A stretch of DNA of 64,000 nucleotides, taken from Pseudomonas sp. M47T1. Its GTDB lineage: Bacteria; Pseudomonadota; Gammaproteobacteria; Pseudomonadales; Pseudomonadaceae. The position numbers and the translations under genes are program-made. The stretch spans positions 1 to 64,000 of the forward strand of contig NZ_AJWX01000021.1 of NCBI RefSeq assembly GCF_000263855.1. Direction: 5' to 3'. The notes under the pieces were generated by a model. The model was given only the letters and a program-made list of their open reading frames with translations, was not told the DNA's origin and searched no databases. Positions within the stretch are counted from its first letter, which is position 1, and each line of letters starts with the position of its first letter. Of the stretch, positions 46,522 to 56,615 are shown in pieces.

Positions 46522-47745
46522 ATGAACCATATCGTCATCGTCGACCCGTTCTCCACCGGCAAGCTTTACGCGCCGCTGCTCCATGCCCGTGGCCTGAACT
46601 GCATCGCCATCATTTCCCGGCCCGACCTGCCCCTGCATTTCACCCAGGACCTGGTGCCCGAGCATTTCACCCAGGTGCTGGCCTGGAGCCCCGAGGTGGT
46701 GGAGACCCTGGACGCCCTGGGGGTGCTGGCGGTCATCGCTGGCTGCGAAACCGCCATTCACCTCACCGACCGCCTGACCGACCACCTGGGGTTGCGCGGC
46801 AACAGCCCGGCCACCAGTGATGCGCGGCGCAACAAATACACCATGCAACAGGCACTGGAGCGGCGCGCTCTACCCCATATCAATACGCGTCAGGTCACCC
46901 AGCCAGAGCAGATCCTGACCGTGCTGGAGGCCGTGAATGACACGGGCCAGTACGTGGTCAAGCCAATCAATTCCGCCGCCACCCAGGGCGTGGTATTTGC
47001 CACCGGTCGCTCGGGCGTGGCCCAGGCCCTGGACAGTGCGCGATGGCAGCAGAAAAACGACTTGGGCGAAACCAACCTTGGTTTTGTGTTGCAGCCGTTC
47101 ATCAGCGGCCCGGAATACGTGGTCGACCTGGTGGCCTTCAACGGCACTTATCATGTGGCGTCGGTGTGCAGGTACACCAAGATCAAGCGCAACGGCAGCC
47201 CCTTTGTGTACGACAGCCTCGACACCCTGGACCCGGCCGCCACGGATCTGGCACCGCTGCTGGACTATGCCCGGAAGGCCGCTGCCGCCTTGGACGTCAA
47301 TGTGGGGCCACTGCACATGGAGATCATCTGGTCGGCCGACGGGCCGGTGATGATCGAGGCCGGCGCACGCCTGCACGGCGGCATCGCGCCGCGGCTGTTC
47401 CAACAGGTGTACCAGCCCGACTTGCTGTCGCTGGCCATTGACAGCTACCTGGGCCGCCCCGCTCCTTCGGGCCCAGGCTACTCGCGCCAGACCCATCACG
47501 GCCGCATCGGCTTCTTCTGGGCCACCCGCCAGGCCACCTTCGACGGCCCCGGCTACGAGCGCATGGTGTCTGCCGGCAAGGTGCCCGGCTATGGCGGCCA
47601 CCGTTATTTCGTCAGCCCAGGCAGCGAGGTACCCGCCACCATCGACTTCGCCACCTGCCCGGGACTGTTCTGGCTTAGCCACGACGACGCACACCAGCTT
47701 GACCGCAACGCCGAACAGATCCGCACCTTGCTATGGAACCAGTGA
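46522..47745 (+). CDS. ATP-grasp ligase
   Basis: A 407-residue ATP-grasp enzyme of the carbamoyl-phosphate-synthase/L-amino acid ligase type. The ATP-binding Lys147 is in YVVKPINSAA, a Gly-rich loop follows (ATQGV), then the family segment PFISGPEYVVD with Glu198 and metal-binding HMEIIW (Glu267) and MIEAGARLHGG (Glu279, Arg283). Such ligases join an amino acid carboxylate through an acyl phosphate to an amine. AGGAAACC precedes the ATG. It lies 12 bases after the transporter gene. Confidence 0.85.
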   Translation: MNHIVIVDPFSTGKLYAPLLHARGLNCIAIISRPDLPLHFTQDLVPEHFTQVLAWSPEVVETLDALGVLAVIAGCETAIHLTDRLTDHLGLRGNSPATSDARRNKYTMQQALERRALPHINTRQVTQPEQILTVLEAVNDTGQYVVKPINSAATQGVVFATGRSGVAQALDSARWQQKNDLGETNLGFVLQPFISGPEYVVDLVAFNGTYHVASVCRYTKIKRNGSPFVYDSLDTLDPAATDLAPLLDYARKAAAALDVNVGPLHMEIIWSADGPVMIEAGARLHGGIAPRLFQQVYQPDLLSLAIDSYLGRPAPSGPGYSRQTHHGRIGFFWATRQATFDGPGYERMVSAGKVPGYGGHRYFVSPGSEVPATIDFATCPGLFWLSHDDAHQLDRNAEQIRTLLWNQ

Positions 47746-47752
47746 GAATCCC

Positions 47753-48424
47753 ATGACTGCCCGCCTCGTCATCAACCCATGCGCCGCCGCCGTCGGTGCA
47801 GGCAATGCCTGCGCCGTGGTGATTGACGGCATCGAGATCAACAACGACAGCAGCTTCGTGCCCTTGCTGACCCGCAACCTCAACCAGGTAGCCTCGCACC
47901 TGGGCGACCTGGCGCAGAACCCGGTCTACCAGGGCTTTGCCCGCCAGATGGAGGAAATGGGTTACCCGAACACCGTCGCCGCCAACGAGAAACTGCTCAA
48001 GGCCTTCGTCTCCAAGGGCATACGGTCCATCAACAACGTGGTGGATGCCTACAACGCCATCGCCATCCGCCATGGCGTCAGCATCGGTGTGCACACCTAT
48101 GAACAGGTAGAAGACATCCACGTATTCCGCGCCCATGAACCCATGAAGTTTCGCCCGTTGTTTGCCAAGAAGGACGCGGCGGTGCCGGCTGGCGACCTGG
48201 TATACACCTGCGCCGATTCACTGCTGGCGTGCATCGGCAAGACCGACGCCGACGCGCATGACTTCCGCCTGACCGACGCTTCATCGCGCCTGGTGGCGGT
48301 AGTGCTCGGGCATCACGACACGCCCCTGGATTTCAACCGGCAGGTGCTGGAAGAGCTGGTGGGGGCGCTGCGAGAGACCATGCCCGGGCTGCGTCACCAC
48401 TTCCTGGAACGGGCCGCCGCCTGA
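47753..48424 (+). CDS. Free-standing B3/4 domain protein (PheRS editing-type)
   Basis: A 223-residue protein with the B3/4 fold of phenylalanyl-tRNA synthetase beta subunit, whose domain in PheRS clears mischarged amino acids. Segments include EIDNNDS-like EINNDSSFVPLL, IRSINNVVDAYNAIAIRHGVSIG and ADSLLACIGKTD. It lacks the rest of PheRS beta. Stand-alone B3/4 proteins are of unclear function, likely binding or hydrolysing amino acid-linked nucleotides or tRNA. Start 47753 lies eight bases after the ligase stop. Last gene of the operon; three bases separate it from the convergent lrp-like gene. Confidence 0.75.
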   Translation: MTARLVINPCAAAVGAGNACAVVIDGIEINNDSSFVPLLTRNLNQVASHLGDLAQNPVYQGFARQMEEMGYPNTVAANEKLLKAFVSKGIRSINNVVDAYNAIAIRHGVSIGVHTYEQVEDIHVFRAHEPMKFRPLFAKKDAAVPAGDLVYTCADSLLACIGKTDADAHDFRLTDASSRLVAVVLGHHDTPLDFNRQVLEELVGALRETMPGLRHHFLERAAA

Positions 48425-48426
48425 CC

Positions 48427-48843
48427 TCAGCGCCAGGCGGTGAGCACGGGGTTGATGATCACTTCGCGAACATGCTCAAGGGCCAGAATGCGGTCCTTGA
48501 GCGCCATCAACTCTTCAAAGGTGTGATAACTCACTTGTAGCAGCATGTCGGTGTCGCCGAACAGCGAATAAGCATGCACGATTTCGGCGTGGCCCTGGAT
48601 CTGCGGAAACACCAGGTGGCAGTTATTGCCCACCAGTTGCAGCATCAGGAAGGCACTCTGATGGCCCCGGTCCTCCTCGGCCACGTTGATGGTGAAGCCA
48701 AGGATGACGCCGCTGTCGACCAGTTTCTGCACGCGCGCCTCCACAGCCGTGCGTGACTTGTGCACCTGGCGCGACAACTGCGCCAGGCTCAGCCTGGCGT
48801 CTTCTTTCAATGCCGCGATGATCTGCTTGTCGACCTTGTCCAT
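48427..48843 (-). CDS. Lrp/AsnC family transcriptional regulator
   Basis: A 138-residue feast-famine regulator: N-terminal helix-turn-helix (residues about 1-50, with LDRQIIAAL-like KVDKQIIAALKEDARLSLAQLSRQVHKSRTAVEARVQKL) and an RAM ligand-binding domain (residues about 65-135, including GDTDMLLQVSYHTFEELMAL). ATG 48843 is chosen because the HTH begins directly after; the longer frame has no site. It lies downstream of, and co-directional with, the EamA transporter and convergent with the oxidase/ligase operon, whose amino acid product it may sense. Confidence 0.85.
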   Translation of the reverse strand: MDKVDKQIIAALKEDARLSLAQLSRQVHKSRTAVEARVQKLVDSGVILGFTINVAEEDRGHQSAFLMLQLVGNNCHLVFPQIQGHAEIVHAYSLFGDTDMLLQVSYHTFEELMALKDRILALEHVREVIINPVLTAWR

Positions 48844-48911
48844 TCTCACGCCCCCGCAGACACACGCCACGTTGCGGGCCTTGCTGGCCCGGCTCGGCGA
48901 TTCTGCCACAA

Positions 48912-49769
48912 CTAGCGAACGGCAACCGCGCCGCGGCGGCTGATCCACAGCGACGCCAGGATCACCAGCGCCCCCAGGGCCAGACGCCCCAGCGGTTCAC
49001 TCTGGTTCCAGATCAGCAGGTTCATCAGCAACCCGGTGGGGATATGCAGGTTATTCATCACCGCCAGCGTACCGCCGCTGACCTGGCTGGCACCCTTGTT
49101 CCAGGCATACATGCCCAATGCCGTGGCCACCAGGCCAAGGAACACCAGCACGCCCCACTGAACCGGCGTTTGCGGCAGGTGCTGCGGGTTGCCGAACGCC
49201 AGGAAGGCCGGCAACGCCACCAGCAGCGCACCCACGAAGAAGTAACCGAAGCGACGGTATTGCGGCTCGTCGCTGGGGTATCGAGCCACCAGGCGCTTGT
49301 ACAGCACCTGCCCGGCGGCGTAGGTGAAGTTGGCCAGTTGCAACAGCACGAAGCCCATGAAGAAATCCGGGTTCACCCGGTCGAAACGAATGATCGCAGC
49401 CCCCGCCACGGCCACCAGCGCGGCCAGCAGCGCCCAGGCGTTGAATCGCCGGTTGAGGGCGTCCTCGATCAAGGTCACGTGCAAGGGCGTGAGGATGGTA
49501 AACAACAGCACCTCCGGCACCGTCAGCACGCGGAAGCTCAGGTACAGGCACACGTAAGTGACGCCGAACTGCAGCGCGCCGATCAGCAGCATGGATCGAA
49601 TAAAACCTGGCGCCACGCCACGCCAGCGGGTCAACGGAATGAACACCAGCCCGGCGATGATCACCCGCGCCACCACGGCGAAATAACTGTCCACGTGGCC
49701 GGCCAGGTAAACGCCGATAAGGTTGAAGGAGAATGCTTGAATCAGTGTGACGAGAAGTAGATAGCCCAT
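48912..49769 (-). CDS. EamA/DMT-family transporter
   Basis: A 285-residue membrane protein with ten hydrophobic spans in two EamA repeats (repeat border near residue 140). Members export amino acids, amines and related metabolites. The gap to the downstream Lrp-like gene is 68 bases, and both are convergent with the oxidase/ligase operon. It may give self-protection or exchange of the operon's product; this is inference from position only. Confidence 0.82.
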   Translation of the reverse strand: MGYLLLVTLIQAFSFNLIGVYLAGHVDSYFAVVARVIIAGLVFIPLTRWRGVAPGFIRSMLLIGALQFGVTYVCLYLSFRVLTVPEVLLFTILTPLHVTLIEDALNRRFNAWALLAALVAVAGAAIIRFDRVNPDFFMGFVLLQLANFTYAAGQVLYKRLVARYPSDEPQYRRFGYFFVGALLVALPAFLAFGNPQHLPQTPVQWGVLVFLGLVATALGMYAWNKGASQVSGGTLAVMNNLHIPTGLLMNLLIWNQSEPLGRLALGALVILASLWISRRGAVAVR

Positions 49770-49870
49770 GGGTGCCCCTTGCGTAAGGCCGCGACCTTAA
49801 TCAATCAGCTCCCTTGGAGCAACCTATAGCTCCCACCAACGCGGTGAGACCACATGGGTTGTTTGCGCAT

Positions 49871-49905
49871 AAAAAAACCCGGCACGCGCGGAGCACGGCC
49901 GGGTT
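49871..49905 (-). terminator. Rho-independent terminator of azoR
   Basis: On the minus strand AACCCGGC, a 14-base loop and GCCGGGTT are followed by a run of Ts (the A7 run at 49871-49877 on the + strand). It lies about 50 bases beyond the azoR stop. Confidence 0.75.
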
Positions 49906-49956
49906 GAAGCACCAAGGAGCGGGAAGTGCATAAAAAGGAGCGATCAATTCGATAGG

Positions 49957-50556
49957 TCAGGCCACCTGGCTGAGCAACGCCTTGGCCTGGTTCAGGCCTT
50001 TCTCGCTGAAGTCACCGCCCAGATTCATGCCCTCGGCATGAATGAACTGCACGTCGTGAATGCCGATGAATGCCAGCACCTGACGCAGGTAGGGTTCCTG
50101 ATGGTCAGCGCTGCTGCCGGCGTAGATACCGCCACGGGCGGTGAGCACGATGGCGCGCTTGCCGGTCAGCAGGCCCTGGGGGCCGGTATCGGTGTACTTG
50201 AAGGTCAACCCGGCGCGCAGCACGTGGTCGAGCCAGGCCTTGAGGGTACTGGGAATGGCAAAGTTGTACATGGGCGCGGCCAACACCATTACGTCGGCGG
50301 CCAGCACTTCGTCGGTCAAGGCGTTGGAGCGGGCCAGGGCCTGCACTTCTTCGGCGTTGCGCTGGGCATAAGGCTTCATCCAGCCGCCCAGCAGGTCTGC
50401 ATCCAGGTGCGGCACCGGCTCAAGGGCCAGATCACGCACGCTGATATCGTCGGCCGGGTGCGCCGCCTGCCACTGGGCAATGAACTGCGCGGTCAGCAGA
50501 CGCGAGATGGAACCGTCTTTGCGGGCGCTGCTTTCAATGATCTGTACGCGGGACAT
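49957..50556 (-). CDS. azoR: FMN-dependent NADH:quinone/azoreductase
   Basis: A 199-residue flavodoxin-like quinone reductase. The FMN phosphate loop SSARKDGSISR (about residues 9-19) and the MYNFAIPSTLKAWLDHVLRAGLTF segment are diagnostic for AzoR. It reduces quinones and azo dyes by two-electron transfer and gives oxidative-stress resistance. ATG 50556 is chosen with GGAGG eight bases upstream; an ATG two codons earlier is too close to the site. It lies downstream of a small exported protein, and a LysR regulator is nearby. Confidence 0.92.
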   Translation of the reverse strand: MSRVQIIESSARKDGSISRLLTAQFIAQWQAAHPADDISVRDLALEPVPHLDADLLGGWMKPYAQRNAEEVQALARSNALTDEVLAADVMVLAAPMYNFAIPSTLKAWLDHVLRAGLTFKYTDTGPQGLLTGKRAIVLTARGGIYAGSSADHQEPYLRQVLAFIGIHDVQFIHAEGMNLGGDFSEKGLNQAKALLSQVA

Positions 50557-50648
50557 GGGCATGGCCTCCATCAAGGCGCGGTGATTCGATGGAGGCCATG
50601 GTAGGCAATGGATAGTTGATAAAAAAGCGTAAAAAACAGCTACAACCC

Positions 50649-50663
50649 ATCAATTAAGTTGAT
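50649..50663. promoter_or_regulatory. LysR-type box upstream of azoR
   Basis: ATCAA-TTAAG-TTGAT is a perfect inverted repeat with T-N11-A geometry in the AT-rich segment 50625-50690 just upstream of azoR, consistent with regulation by the LysR protein encoded at 51060. Confidence 0.5.
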
Positions 50664-50697
50664 TTATAAAGCCATTCCTCTACTCTTCAACAGGTGC

Positions 50698-51012
50698 TTA
50701 CACCGGTGTGCAGGTCAGTTTCAACCGCAGCGTGAGAATGTCGCGATTGAAGCGTTGCAGGGTACTGACGGACTTTCCGGGTTCGACCGTGACCCTGCGC
50801 GTGCGCGGCGACTCCGGGCCATTGCGGAACACCACCGTGCACTCGGCGGCCTGCGGGCCGTCGTTGCTCAGGGTAATGGAACCCATGTCACCGGCGGTGT
50901 CATCGGTGGTGTAGGAGATATCAGTGCCCGCCACATGCTTTTCCACGGCTATGGGGTAGGCAAAGGCACACAACGGCAACAGCGTCAGCAAGAGCGCACA
51001 GCAACTTTTCAT
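50698..51012 (-). CDS. Small exported protein
   Basis: A 104-residue protein with a signal peptide (residues 1-18, CAFA cleavage) and a likely beta-sandwich body with two cysteines (residues about 58 and 101) that may pair. Homologues in Pseudomonas are frequently mislabelled 3-phosphoglycerate kinase, but nothing of that enzyme is present here. It lies between azoR and the divergent LysR gene. Function unknown. Confidence 0.7.
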   Translation of the reverse strand: MKSCCALLLTLLPLCAFAYPIAVEKHVAGTDISYTTDDTAGDMGSITLSNDGPQAAECTVVFRNGPESPRTRRVTVEPGKSVSTLQRFNRDILTLRLKLTCTPV

Positions 51013-51059
51013 TCGGCAGTCTCCAAGAGGGAACTGTCAGCTTAGGACATCAGGAGTCG

Positions 51060-51986
51060 ATGATGAAAGCGCCCCGCGTTACCCTGGATCAGTGGCGAAC
51101 CCTGCAGGCCGTCGTCGACCATGGCGGTTTCGCCCAGGCCGCCGAAGCCCTGCACCGTTCCCAGTCGTCGGTCAGCTACACCGTGGCGCGCATGCAGGAC
51201 CAACTGGGCGTGCCGTTGCTGCGCATCGACGGCCGCAAAGCGGTGCTCACCGAAGCCGGTGGCGTGCTGTTGCGCCGTTCGCGGCAGTTGGTGAAAAACG
51301 CCAGCCAACTGGAAGACCTGGCCCACCACATGGAGCAAGGCTGGGAAGCCGAAGTGCGCCTGGTAGTAGACGCCGCCTACCCCAACGCCCGCCTGGTGCG
51401 CGCGCTGACCGCATTCATGCCGCAAAGCCGCGGTTGCCGGGTGCGCTTGCGTGAAGAGGTATTGTCGGGGGTGGATGAAGTATTGACTGAAGGTGTGGCC
51501 GACCTGGCCATCAGCAGCTATAGCATTCCCGGCTACCTGGGCACCGAGATGAGCCCGGTGGAATTCGTCGCCGTGGCCCACCCGGACCACGCCCTGCACC
51601 GCCTCAACCGTGAGCTGAGCTTCCAGGACCTGGAAAGCCAACTGCAGGTGGTGATCCGCGACAGCGGCCGTCATCAGCCCCGCGACGTGGGCTGGCTGGG
51701 CGCCGAACAACGCTGGACGGTCGGCAGCCTGGCCACCGCCGCCACCTTCGTCGGCTCCGGCCTGGGCTTCGCCTGGCTGCCACGCCACCTGATCGAACGC
51801 GAACTGGGCGAAGGTGTGCTCAAGCCGCTGGTGCTGGAACAGGGCGGCAGCCGCCACCCGGTGTTCTACCTTTACTCCAACAAGGACAAACCCCTGGGGC
51901 CGGCCACGCAGATTCTCGTCGAGTTGCTGCGCCAGTTCGACACCGCGCCCCTGGATGCGCCCTTCGCCGCCCCTCAACAAGCCTGA
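51060..51986 (+). CDS. LysR family regulator
   Basis: A 308-residue LysR regulator. The winged helix is at residues 5-65 (GGFAQAAEALHRSQSSVSYTVARMQDQLGVPLL) and is followed by an effector domain of two subdomains. It is divergent from a small exported protein and azoR. ATG 51060 or 51063. The LysR box at 50649 suggests that azoR is a target. Confidence 0.88.
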   Translation: MMKAPRVTLDQWRTLQAVVDHGGFAQAAEALHRSQSSVSYTVARMQDQLGVPLLRIDGRKAVLTEAGGVLLRRSRQLVKNASQLEDLAHHMEQGWEAEVRLVVDAAYPNARLVRALTAFMPQSRGCRVRLREEVLSGVDEVLTEGVADLAISSYSIPGYLGTEMSPVEFVAVAHPDHALHRLNRELSFQDLESQLQVVIRDSGRHQPRDVGWLGAEQRWTVGSLATAATFVGSGLGFAWLPRHLIERELGEGVLKPLVLEQGGSRHPVFYLYSNKDKPLGPATQILVELLRQFDTAPLDAPFAAPQQA

Positions 51987-52000
51987 CAGGACAGTCGCCC

Positions 52001-52816
52001 ATGGCCTTTTTCGAACATGACGGATGCGCGTTGCACTACGAAGAGTACGGCCAGGGCGAACCCCTGCTACTGGTCCACGGCCTGGGTTCCAGCGCCCAGG
52101 ACTGGGAATACCAGATACCGGCGCTGGCGCCTCATTACCGCCTGATCGTGGTTGACCTGCGTGGCCATGGCCGCTCCGAAAAGCCTCGCGAGCGCTACAG
52201 TATCGAAGGCTTCGCCGCCGACCTGGCAGCCCTGCTCGAACGCCTTGGCACCGGCCGTGTGCATTACGTGGGCCTGTCCATGGGCGGCATGACCGGCTTC
52301 CAGCTGGCCGTGGACCACCCTACCCTGCTCAAGAGCCTGACCATCGTCAACAGCACCCCCGAGGTCAAGGTGCGCAAACCCGACGACTACTGGCAATGGT
52401 TCAAGCGCTGGAGCCTGATGCACCTGGTGAGTATGGGCGCCATCGGCAAGGGCCTGGGCAAGTCGCTGTTCCCGCTGCCCGAACAGGCCGAACTGCGGCG
52501 CAAGATCAGCGAGCGCTGGGCGCGAAACGACAAACGCGCCTACATCGCCAGCTTCAACGCCATTGTCGGCTGGGGCGTGCAGGAACGCATCGGGCAGATT
52601 CGCTGTCCCACACTGATCATCAGCGCCGATCACGACTACACCCCCGTGTCACTCAAGGAGCAGTACGTAAAACTGATTCCGCAGGCAAAACTGGCGGTAA
52701 TCACCAATTCGCGGCACGCTACGCCGCTAGACCAACCCGAACACTTCAACCGGACACTCCAGGACTTCCTCGCCAGCGTGTCCGCAACCCCCAAGGATCC
52801 AAGAGTCCCATGCTGA
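52001..52816 (+). CDS. Alpha/beta hydrolase
   Basis: A 271-residue alpha/beta hydrolase. The oxyanion segment is LLLVHGLGSS, a DLRGHGRS motif follows, the nucleophile Ser is in GLSMGG (near residue 93), the acid is in SADHDYTP and the His in NSRHATPLDQP. It resembles 3-oxoadipate enol-lactonase-like and esterase enzymes, but no ring-cleavage genes are near. The start follows the LysR gene by 14 bases and its end overlaps the ppiA start by seven bases, so the three genes may be co-transcribed. Confidence 0.82.
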   Translation: MAFFEHDGCALHYEEYGQGEPLLLVHGLGSSAQDWEYQIPALAPHYRLIVVDLRGHGRSEKPRERYSIEGFAADLAALLERLGTGRVHYVGLSMGGMTGFQLAVDHPTLLKSLTIVNSTPEVKVRKPDDYWQWFKRWSLMHLVSMGAIGKGLGKSLFPLPEQAELRRKISERWARNDKRAYIASFNAIVGWGVQERIGQIRCPTLIISADHDYTPVSLKEQYVKLIPQAKLAVITNSRHATPLDQPEHFNRTLQDFLASVSATPKDPRVPC

Positions 52817-53373
52817 AAAAAATCGCCCTCGCCGCCTGCTCCCTGATGTTCGCCAGCCACTTGATGGCCGCCGACGCCCAGCACCCGCACGTGCTGATGG
52901 ATACCAGCTTTGGCAAAGTCGAAATCGAACTGGACATGGTCAAGGCCCCGATCAGCAGCAAGAACTTCCTGGCCTACGTGGACAGCGGTTTCTACAACAA
53001 CACCATTTTCCACCGTGTGATTCCTGGCTTCATGGTCCAGGGCGGTGGCTTCACCCAGCAGATGCAGGAAAAATCGACTCGCGACCCGATCAAGAACGAA
53101 GCTGAAAACGGCCTGAAGAACGTGCGCGGCACCCTGTCGATGGCGCGCACCAGCGACATCAACTCGGCCACCAGCCAGTTCTTCATCAACGTCAACGACA
53201 ACGCCATGCTCGACCACGGCAACCGCGACTTCGGCTACGCCGTGTTCGGCAAGGTGGTCAGCGGCATGGACGTGGTAGACCAGATCGTTCACGTGCAGAC
53301 CACCAGCAAAGGCGGCATGCAGGACGTGCCTGCCGACCCGATTCTGATCAAGTCGGCCAAACGCATCGACTGA
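52810..53373 (+). CDS. ppiA: Periplasmic peptidyl-prolyl cis-trans isomerase (cyclophilin)
   Basis: A 187-residue cyclophilin with signal peptide (residues 1-20, cleavage after LMA). The catalytic Arg is in FHRVIPGFMVQGG; a SQFFIN segment follows. It speeds proline isomerisation during folding of exported proteins. ATG 52810 lies inside the end of the hydrolase gene. Typical length for PpiA (about 190 residues). Confidence 0.93.
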   Translation: MLKKIALAACSLMFASHLMAADAQHPHVLMDTSFGKVEIELDMVKAPISSKNFLAYVDSGFYNNTIFHRVIPGFMVQGGGFTQQMQEKSTRDPIKNEAENGLKNVRGTLSMARTSDINSATSQFFINVNDNAMLDHGNRDFGYAVFGKVVSGMDVVDQIVHVQTTSKGGMQDVPADPILIKSAKRID

Positions 53374-53412
53374 TGCCTGGAAGGCCAGGCCCTACGCAGG
53401 AGTTTTCGTCCC

Positions 53413-55245
<1,833 letters not shown>

Positions 55246-55260
55246 GCTGCACCTGGCCCC

Positions 55261-55379
55261 GTAGCACCTGCCGCCAGGCTGCGATGGCGCGCACAGCGTG
55301 CCCGCGATCGATATGGCACCGCCGAACGTCCTGCGAACCTTTTCGCAGCCTGCCACCGGATGGCCGCCCCGCAGCGCCT
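55261..55379. repeat. Inverted pair of 23-bp-type repeats
   Basis: An inverted copy of the intergenic repeat (55261-55284) faces a second diverged one (TCGCAGCCTGCCACC from 55343). A perfect hairpin CTGCGAA-CCTT-TTCGCAG lies at 55331-55348. Placed between convergent ABC exporter and FemAB-like genes, they may end both transcripts. Confidence 0.5.
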
Positions 55380-56511
55380 ACAGGGTGGGGTTCACGCCAT
55401 CGGACTGGCGATAGGGCAGTGCAGCCTTCGCCTCTTCGGCATACGCCCGCACACCGGCCCGCTCTTCGTGCAGAAATTCCGCCACCGCGTTCTTAAGCCC
55501 AGGGTGGCTCAGGTAATGCCACGACCGGGTAATCACCGGCTCGAAACCGCGAATCAATTTGTGCTCACCCTGGGCACCGGCGTCAAAGCGCTGGATGCCA
55601 TTGGCAATGGCGTAATCCATGCCCTGATAGAAACAGGTCTCGAAGTGCAGTCGGTCGAACTCCGCCAGGCAGCCCCAATAGCGGCCATAGAAACTGTCGC
55701 CGCCCACCAGGCTGAACGCCATGGCCACCGCCCGGCCGCCTTGGCGTGCAAACACCACGCGAATGGCCTCGGGCATGCGCTCGGCCAGCAGGCTGAAGAA
55801 TTCCCGCGTCAGGTACGGTGACTGGCGGCGCACCGCGTAGGTGTTGGCGTAGCAGGCGTAGACAAAATCCCACTCGGCATCGGTCAGGGTGCGGCCCTCG
55901 CGCCAGTCAAACTCGAAGCCCTGGGCCGCGACTTGCTCGCGTTCCTTGCGCATCTGCTTGCGCTTGCGTGACGCCAGGCTGTCGAGGAAGTCCTGGAAAT
56001 CACGGTAGCCGCGGTTATGCCAATGATACTGGCAACCCAAACGCTCCAGCCAACCGGGCTCTTGTGCCACCAGGGCGTCCAGGTCCGGTTCGGTGAAGTT
56101 GATGTGTGCCCCGGACAACTGCTCCGCCTCCACATAACCCGGCAACGCCTGCAACAACGCCAGTCCATCGCCCAGCAAACGCGGGCCGCTGACCGGGCTG
56201 AACGGCACGGCGCACAGCAGTTTGGGGTAATAGTCGATACCCGCGCGACGACAGGCGTCGGCCCAGCCGTGGTCGAACACGTATTCGCCGTAGGAGTGCC
56301 ATTTGCGGTACGCCGGCATCGCGGCAATCAGCTGGCCGTCTTCGATGTGCAGCAGGTGTTCGGGGCGCCAGCCGGAGTGCTTGCCCAGGCTGCCGCTGTC
56401 TTCCAAGGCGCTGAGGAAGGCATGGCGCAGGAAAGGTTGGTCGACGGGCAACAACGCGTCCCAGTCAGCCGCCGACACCTCACCCAGGCTGTGCGCTACG
56501 TGCAATGGCAT
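55378..56511 (-). CDS. FemAB/GNAT-like protein (DUF482 family)
   Basis: A 377-residue protein of the FemAB-like, peptidoglycan-biosynthesis-related family (DUF482) with a GNAT-type fold. Recognisable segments include HTGWRPEHL-like HSGWRPEHLLHI, RKRKQMRKEREQVAAQGFEFDW and MAFSLVGGDSFYGRYWGCL. It probably uses an acyl or aminoacyl donor. GGGGGAAA precedes ATG 56511; a longer frame adds 31 codons of no clear character. Substrate unknown. Confidence 0.82.
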   Translation of the reverse strand: MPLHVAHSLGEVSAADWDALLPVDQPFLRHAFLSALEDSGSLGKHSGWRPEHLLHIEDGQLIAAMPAYRKWHSYGEYVFDHGWADACRRAGIDYYPKLLCAVPFSPVSGPRLLGDGLALLQALPGYVEAEQLSGAHINFTEPDLDALVAQEPGWLERLGCQYHWHNRGYRDFQDFLDSLASRKRKQMRKEREQVAAQGFEFDWREGRTLTDAEWDFVYACYANTYAVRRQSPYLTREFFSLLAERMPEAIRVVFARQGGRAVAMAFSLVGGDSFYGRYWGCLAEFDRLHFETCFYQGMDYAIANGIQRFDAGAQGEHKLIRGFEPVITRSWHYLSHPGLKNAVAEFLHEERAGVRAYAEEAKAALPYRQSDGVNPTL

Positions 56512-56615
56512 GGCAATTTCCCCCTTTGAATAGGGCAAGGATGCCACATCCACCGCTGCGCCTGTAGCCACTGCCGTCAACTTGAAAACCGGCAGTCCCG
56601 GCATCAGGGTGGCGA

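Noticed and set aside
50698..51012. Annotation as 3-phosphoglycerate kinase
   Set aside because: The protein has 104 residues with a signal peptide and nothing of the kinase; the name is a propagated error as far as I can judge.
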